From contig JAOZSC010000187.1 of NCBI GenBank assembly GCA_029939875.1, positions 1 to 5,966 of the forward strand: a DNA stretch of 5,966 bases, written 5' to 3'. Position numbers and translations under genes: made by a program. The DNA is from Desulfobacterales bacterium. Lineage in GTDB: Bacteria > Desulfobacterota > Desulfobacteria > Desulfobacterales > JAFDCJ01. This document shows, one piece after another, positions 1 to 5,966 of the stretch. The notes under the pieces were generated by a model. That model had not been told where the DNA came from. It saw only the letters and a list, made by a program, of their open reading frames with translations, and did no database searches. Position 1 is the stretch's first letter. Each line of letters opens with the position of its first letter.

Positions 1-1182
1 TATTCCCAGAACGCGCCGCTGAGCATGTATGAAGAGAAAAACACGGGCTGCAACCTGCCGGCACAGATAGAGCTGTATGCCGCCGACGGGGATGAATACC
101 GGTTTTTATTTATGGCCAAAGGCGGCGGATCGGCCAACAAGACCTATTTGTACCAGGAAACCAAGGCTGTTTTGTCGCCTGAAAAATTGCTGGATTTTAT
201 GACAGCCAAAATGAAAACTCTTGGCACGGCAGCCTGTCCTCCGTACCACCTGGCTTTTGTGATCGGCGGCACCTCCGCTGAATTCAACCTGAAAACCGTA
301 AAACTGGCCACCGCCAAGTACCTGGATAATTTGCCGACCCACGGGAGCGAAAGCGGCCATGCTTTCCGGGACCTGGAGCTTGAAGAAAAATTGCTGGAAG
401 CCTCCCGGCAGCTTGGCATCGGTGCCCAGTTCGGTGGAAAATATTTTTGCCTGGATACCCGCGTCATTCGCCTGCCGCGCCACGGCGCGTCTTGTCCTAT
501 CGGGATCGGGGTCAGTTGCAGCGCGGACCGCAACATCAAGGGCAAGATTACCCGGAAAGGCCTTTTTCTGGAAAAGCTTGAAAACGATCCGGCGCGGTTT
601 CTGCCGCAAACTGAAACCGCGGATATCGAAACGGTAGCGGTGGATTTGAACCGGCCTATGGATGAAATCCGGCAGCAGCTCAGTCAATATCCGGTGGCCA
701 CCGCCCTGCGGCTGACGGGAAAAATCGTGGTGGCCCGGGACATCGCCCACGCCAGGCTCAAACAACGCCTGGACAGCGGTCAGCCGCTGCCCGATTATTT
801 TAAAAACCACATTGTCTACTATGCGGGGCCTGCCAAAACCCCTGAGGGTCATCCGTCCGGTTCCTTCGGCCCCACCACGGCTGGCCGCATGGATCCGTAT
901 GTGCCGATTTTCCAGGCTGCGGGCGGATCGCTGGTCATGCTGGCCAAGGGAAACCGCTCAAAAGCGGTGACCGATGCCTGCCGGCAATACAACGGGTTTT
1001 ACCTGGGGTCCATCGGCGGCCCGGCAGCCCGGCTTGGAAAGGAATGTATTACCGACGTGGAATTGATCGAATTTCCCGAACTGGGAATGGAAGCCATATA
1101 CCGGATAACGGTCAAGGACTTTCCGGCCTTTATCATCGTCGATGACAAGGGCAACGATTTTTTCGCTAACCTGTTAACTTGA
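1..1182 (+). CDS. Class I (iron-sulfur) fumarate hydratase, FumA/FumB type, 5' end cut by window
   Basis: This enzyme (EC 4.2.1.2) interconverts fumarate and malate in the cytoplasm using a [4Fe-4S] cluster. The frame is open from base 1 ([16 protein letters not shown]), so the ATG at 25 is internal and not the start. Motifs recognised from E. coli FumA, in order: [54 protein letters not shown] and [11 protein letters not shown]. The Fumerase_C domain follows, with [36 protein letters not shown] (about 871-894), [19 protein letters not shown] and a terminal DDKGNDFF. Cysteines at 235-237 and 517-519 are 94 residues apart, the same spacing as FumA ligands C224 and C318. By that numbering about 145 residues are missing upstream, including the third ligand (C105 equivalent). 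It is a single-chain form, not the split alpha/beta type. It lies 22 nt upstream of the PFOR gene, probably in the same operon. The family assignment is very secure. Confidence 0.96.
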   Translation, partial: YSQNAPLSMYEEKNTGCNLPAQIELYAADGDEYRFLFMAKGGGSANKTYLYQETKAVLSPEKLLDFMTAKMKTLGTAACPPYHLAFVIGGTSAEFNLKTVKLATAKYLDNLPTHGSESGHAFRDLELEEKLLEASRQLGIGAQFGGKYFCLDTRVIRLPRHGASCPIGIGVSCSADRNIKGKITRKGLFLEKLENDPARFLPQTETADIETVAVDLNRPMDEIRQQLSQYPVATALRLTGKIVVARDIAHARLKQRLDSGQPLPDYFKNHIVYYAGPAKTPEGHPSGSFGPTTAGRMDPYVPIFQAAGGSLVMLAKGNRSKAVTDACRQYNGFYLGSIGGPAARLGKECITDVELIEFPELGMEAIYRITVKDFPAFIIVDDKGNDFFANLLT

Positions 1183-1190
1183 AACGAATT

Positions 1191-4744
<3,554 letters not shown>

Positions 4745-4780
4745 GTTTATATTAAGGAAAAATTACCGGATTGGTATCAG

Positions 4781-4812
4781 AAAGCCGTCGGGAAAATTCC
4801 GGCGGCTTTTTT
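4781..4812 (+). terminator. Rho-independent terminator of the fumarase-PFOR transcript
   Basis: The left arm is AAAGCCGTCGGGA (4781-4793), the loop AAA, and the right arm TTCCGGCGGCTTT (4797-4809). This gives 13 pairs, two of them G-U wobbles, and no mismatches. The T-tract is TTTTTT (4807-4812). It begins 36 nt after the PFOR stop. Its position separates the PFOR transcript from the phosphoesterase downstream. The A-run at the 5' base of the stem is short on the opposite strand, so it is mainly a plus-strand terminator. Confidence 0.87.
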
Positions 4813-4851
4813 ATGGTGCCGGCTCCCATTTTGTTTACAGTCATTTATGGT

Positions 4852-4857
4852 GAAAGG
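4852..4857 (+). promoter_or_regulatory. Probable ribosome binding site of the phosphoesterase gene
   Basis: GAAAGG ends 9 nt before the GTG at 4867. It is the best Shine-Dalgarno-like stretch among the in-frame start candidates that lie downstream of the terminator. The in-frame ATG at 4813 directly follows the terminator T-tract and has no purine-rich site before it. This is the main reason for choosing GTG 4867. No convincing promoter was found between 4813 and 4867. Confidence 0.5.
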
Positions 4858-4866
4858 CATCCCACC

Positions 4867-5478
4867 GTGATTGGAATCATGGCCGACAGCCACGGTCAGC
4901 CCGACAGCATCGTTTCGGCGCTGGCGCTGTTTGACAGCCGGGGCTGTCAGCGCATTTATCATCTTGGAGATGTGTGTGATTCGGCCCACCCGGAAACGGC
5001 TGTGACCTGCCTGCGTCCCCTGATACAGCACCGGGTCATCACCCTGCGGGGTAACAATGATCACGCCCTGGTGGCCGGCCACCGGCAACGGGACAACTCA
5101 TCGTTGCCGCCGCAGGTCATTGATACCCTCCAAAACCTTTGCCTGGTCGCAGAATATAAAAATGCTATTTTTGCCCATTCGCTGCCTTTTGCCCGTGAGC
5201 TGGGGTTGTCCTGCATGATCAGGGATATGGGGACGGTTGAAATGCATCGCTTTTTCGGTATGTTCCCCCACCAGGTGCTCTTCCGGGGGCACAGCCACGC
5301 ACCCCAGGTTACCTGGCGGCGGAACCAGCACCTTGAATCCCGCACACTGCAGGTCGGAAGACATTTTGATCTGACGGGAAAAATCCCGGCGGTGATAACC
5401 TGCGGGGCGTTAACCCGGGGCTTTTGCATGATCTGGCAACCCGACGAAAATTGCATTGAACTGCTGACGCTGGACTGA
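4867..5478 (+). CDS. YfcE-like calcineurin-type metallophosphoesterase, about 203 aa
   Basis: Probable dinuclear-metal phosphodiesterase or phosphatase of the YfcE/MJ0936-like group (Metallophos_2 type); the physiological substrate cannot be read from sequence. Counting from the proposed GTG start, the metal-site motifs are ADSHG (D7, H9), HLGDVCD (D35), RGNNDH (N63, D65), FAHS (H104) and FRGHSHAP (H142, H144), so the set is complete. The C-terminal segment usually written NPGSV is instead VITCGALTRG (around C179-G180). There is no signal peptide or membrane segment, so it is expected to be cytosolic. The frame is open back to a TTG at 4771, but its first residues (SRRENSGGFF) are encoded by the terminator hairpin, and family members begin a few residues before the DSHG strand. 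The start at GTG 4867 (IGIMADSHG) is therefore preferred, with ATG 4813 as the alternative. It lies after the PFOR terminator, so it is likely transcribed separately or by read-through. The family is secure; the start and substrate are not. Confidence 0.85.
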   Translation: MIGIMADSHGQPDSIVSALALFDSRGCQRIYHLGDVCDSAHPETAVTCLRPLIQHRVITLRGNNDHALVAGHRQRDNSSLPPQVIDTLQNLCLVAEYKNAIFAHSLPFARELGLSCMIRDMGTVEMHRFFGMFPHQVLFRGHSHAPQVTWRRNQHLESRTLQVGRHFDLTGKIPAVITCGALTRGFCMIWQPDENCIELLTLD

Positions 5479-5489
5479 GCGTTCACCTA

Positions 5490-5499
5490 ATCTATTGTC
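5490..5499 (+). repeat. Left 10-bp direct repeat flanking the palindromic element (possible target duplication)
   Basis: ATCTATTGTC is repeated exactly at 5644-5653. The bases on either side of the two copies differ, so the match is exactly 10 bp. The copy ends at the outer edge of the inverted-repeat element, as a target-site duplication would. Confidence 0.6.
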
Positions 5500-5643
5500 G
5501 TGGTTATCTGCAAAGCTCCAGTTGAATACGTTTGATAGATATCTCACCACGAAGACCACGAAGCTATGATAGAAAATATCAACGGCCCCTCTTCGTGCCC
5601 TTCGTGGTTCAAACAGCTTAACCTGGGCTTTGTGCATAACCGT
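5500..5643. mobile_element. MITE-like imperfect-palindrome element, 144 bp, non-coding
   Basis: The left half (5500-5563) and the reverse complement of the right half (5591-5643) align along their whole length. Outer ends: GTGGTTATCTGCAAAGC against ACGGTTATGCACAAAGC, 12 of 17 identical. Middle: GTTGAATACGTTTGA against GTTAAGCTGTTTGA, with one gap. Inner core: ACCACGAAGACCACGAAG against ACCACGAAGGGCACGAAG, 16 of 18. The left arm has an unpaired 10-nt stretch (5536-5545) containing the palindrome AGATATCT. The loop is 27 nt (5564-5590). The similarity stops where the 10-bp direct repeats begin on both sides. It contains no ORF of note and no transposase, so if mobile it would depend on an enzyme supplied elsewhere. 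It lies between two converging genes. The inverted-repeat structure is seen directly; calling it mobile is inference from layout. Confidence 0.5.
5546..5608. repeat. CACGAAG-type hairpin core of the element
   Basis: ACCACGAAG occurs twice in tandem (5546-5554 and 5555-5563). CTTCGTGCCCTTCGTGGT (5591-5608) is the inverted counterpart, giving an 18-position stem with two adjacent mismatches and a 27-nt loop. There is no T-tract on either strand, so it is not a classical intrinsic terminator. As a strong hairpin between convergent genes it could still protect mRNA 3' ends or block read-through. I have a general impression that similar CACGAAG palindromes recur between genes in environmental bacterial genomes, but this was not checked. 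Confidence 0.8.
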
Positions 5644-5653
5644 ATCTATTGTC
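5644..5653 (+). repeat. Right 10-bp direct repeat flanking the palindromic element
   Basis: This is the second exact copy of ATCTATTGTC, in direct orientation with the copy at 5490-5499. It starts immediately after the right end of the inverted repeat. The two copies enclose exactly 144 bp. Confidence 0.6.
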
Positions 5654-5677
5654 AGGCTGTTTATGCAACGTTGAGGT

Positions 5678-5966
5678 TCAGGGGGGTGTCGGGTTCATTT
5701 TTTCCAGAATTTTTCCGTCGGCATCTAAGATAAAAATCTGAAAATTGTTGCGGGCGGTTTCGTCGGTCAGTTCGTCCAGAAAGATGGCCTGCACCTCGTA
5801 TTTTACTCCTCGCTGGGTGATCAAGTGGATCAGGCATTGCTGGGCATCTTCCTTGTTATAAAAAGCCGGAATAAAGGAAGTGTCGTTTTTCTCATCGTGC
5901 TGGCCGAGAAGCTGCTCGTTTTTTTCGGGGTCTTGAATGACCACCCAGACCCGGGTGTCAGGTTTT
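5678..5966 (-). CDS. Small hypothetical protein, 5' end cut by the right edge of the window
   Basis: I do not recognise this protein. On the minus strand the frame is open from the window edge to the TGA at 5678-5680 (95 codons). A GTG at 5942-5944 could be read as a start, but the codons before it continue a plausible strand (KPDTRVWVVIQD), so the true start probably lies just beyond 5966. The visible part is soluble and mostly polar, with a single cysteine and no signal peptide or membrane segment. A likely order is strand (RVWVVIQD), a charged loop, FIPAF, a helix (NKEDAQQCLIHLITQRG), a strand (YEVQAIFLDEL), a short helix and a strand (FQIFILDADGKIL). The FIPAF plus EDA-type helix vaguely recalls small alpha/beta families such as SseB-like or DUF3110 proteins, a fold-level guess only. 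It converges with the phosphoesterase gene, with the palindromic element between their ends. Its promoter would be outside the window. Confidence 0.62.
   Translation of the reverse strand, partial: KPDTRVWVVIQDPEKNEQLLGQHDEKNDTSFIPAFYNKEDAQQCLIHLITQRGVKYEVQAIFLDELTDETARNNFQIFILDADGKILEKMNPTPP

Noticed and set aside
25..27. ATG as the start of the fumarase gene
   Set aside because: The frame is open upstream to base 1 and encodes conserved fumarase sequence ([11 protein letters not shown]). About 145 residues, including one cluster cysteine, should lie before the window.
106..852. 248-codon open frame on the minus strand
   Set aside because: It lies wholly inside the fumarase gene, opposite a protein with strong family motifs. 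High GC at third codon positions opens long antisense frames, and its translation shows no recognisable domain.
4748..4753. TATATT as a -10 promoter element for the phosphoesterase
   Set aside because: No acceptable -35 hexamer sits about 17 nt upstream, and any transcript would start before the terminator at 4781-4812.
4771..4773. TTG start for the phosphoesterase, with AAGGA at 4754-4758
   Set aside because: The spacing is long (12 nt), and the resulting N-terminus is translated from the terminator hairpin.
5568..5580. Small GATA-GAAAA-TATC hairpin in the loop of the element
   Set aside because: It has only four or five A/T-rich pairs, too weak to call as a separate feature.
5546..5608. 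CRISPR array
   Set aside because: There are only two adjacent 9-bp units without spacers, plus an inverted copy. There is no regular repeat-spacer pattern and no cas gene.
5666..5673. Palindrome CAACGTTG near the 3' end of the minus-strand gene
   Set aside because: It is an 8-bp palindrome without a loop or T-tract, expected by chance, and not a terminator.

Overview
The window holds two complete genes and two genes cut by its ends, plus an unusual repeat between the last two. From left to right: the C-terminal three quarters of a class I (iron-sulfur) fumarase (1-1182, +); a complete single-chain pyruvate:ferredoxin oxidoreductase, PFOR (1205-4744, +); a strong intrinsic terminator (4781-4812); a YfcE-like metallophosphoesterase (probably 4867-5478, +); a 144-bp imperfect-palindrome element (5500-5643) bounded by 10-bp direct repeats; and a small unrecognised gene on the minus strand (5678-5966) that runs off the right edge.

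The organism looks like an anaerobic bacterium of fairly high GC content. Both large enzymes rely on oxygen-labile [4Fe-4S] chemistry. The PFOR keeps active-site residues at the same numbers I recall for the Desulfocurvibacter (Desulfovibrio) africanus enzyme (T31, E64, R114), and every cluster cysteine lies within two residues of its counterpart there. This suggests a sulfate-reducing or syntrophic member of the Desulfobacterota, but it is an inference from two conserved genes, not a firm placement.

The fumarase and PFOR genes are separated by 22 nt, with a good ribosome binding site for PFOR in the gap, and the PFOR gene is followed by a rho-independent terminator. They therefore look like the last two genes of one transcript. 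Together they link the C4 dicarboxylate branch (fumarate/malate) to pyruvate/acetyl-CoA and reduced ferredoxin. This fits either an oxidative or a reductive acetyl-CoA/TCA metabolism, and the window alone does not give the direction. The phosphoesterase lies beyond the terminator and appears to be a separate unit. It converges with the minus-strand small gene, and the palindromic element sits between their two 3' ends.

The coding content is ordinary core metabolism and I see no new enzymatic system in it. The most unusual signal is the element at 5490-5653. Its two halves form a long imperfect inverted repeat, its core is made of CACGAAG-type units, and its outer ends are met exactly by a 10-bp direct repeat. 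That is the layout expected of a small non-autonomous (MITE-like) insertion.
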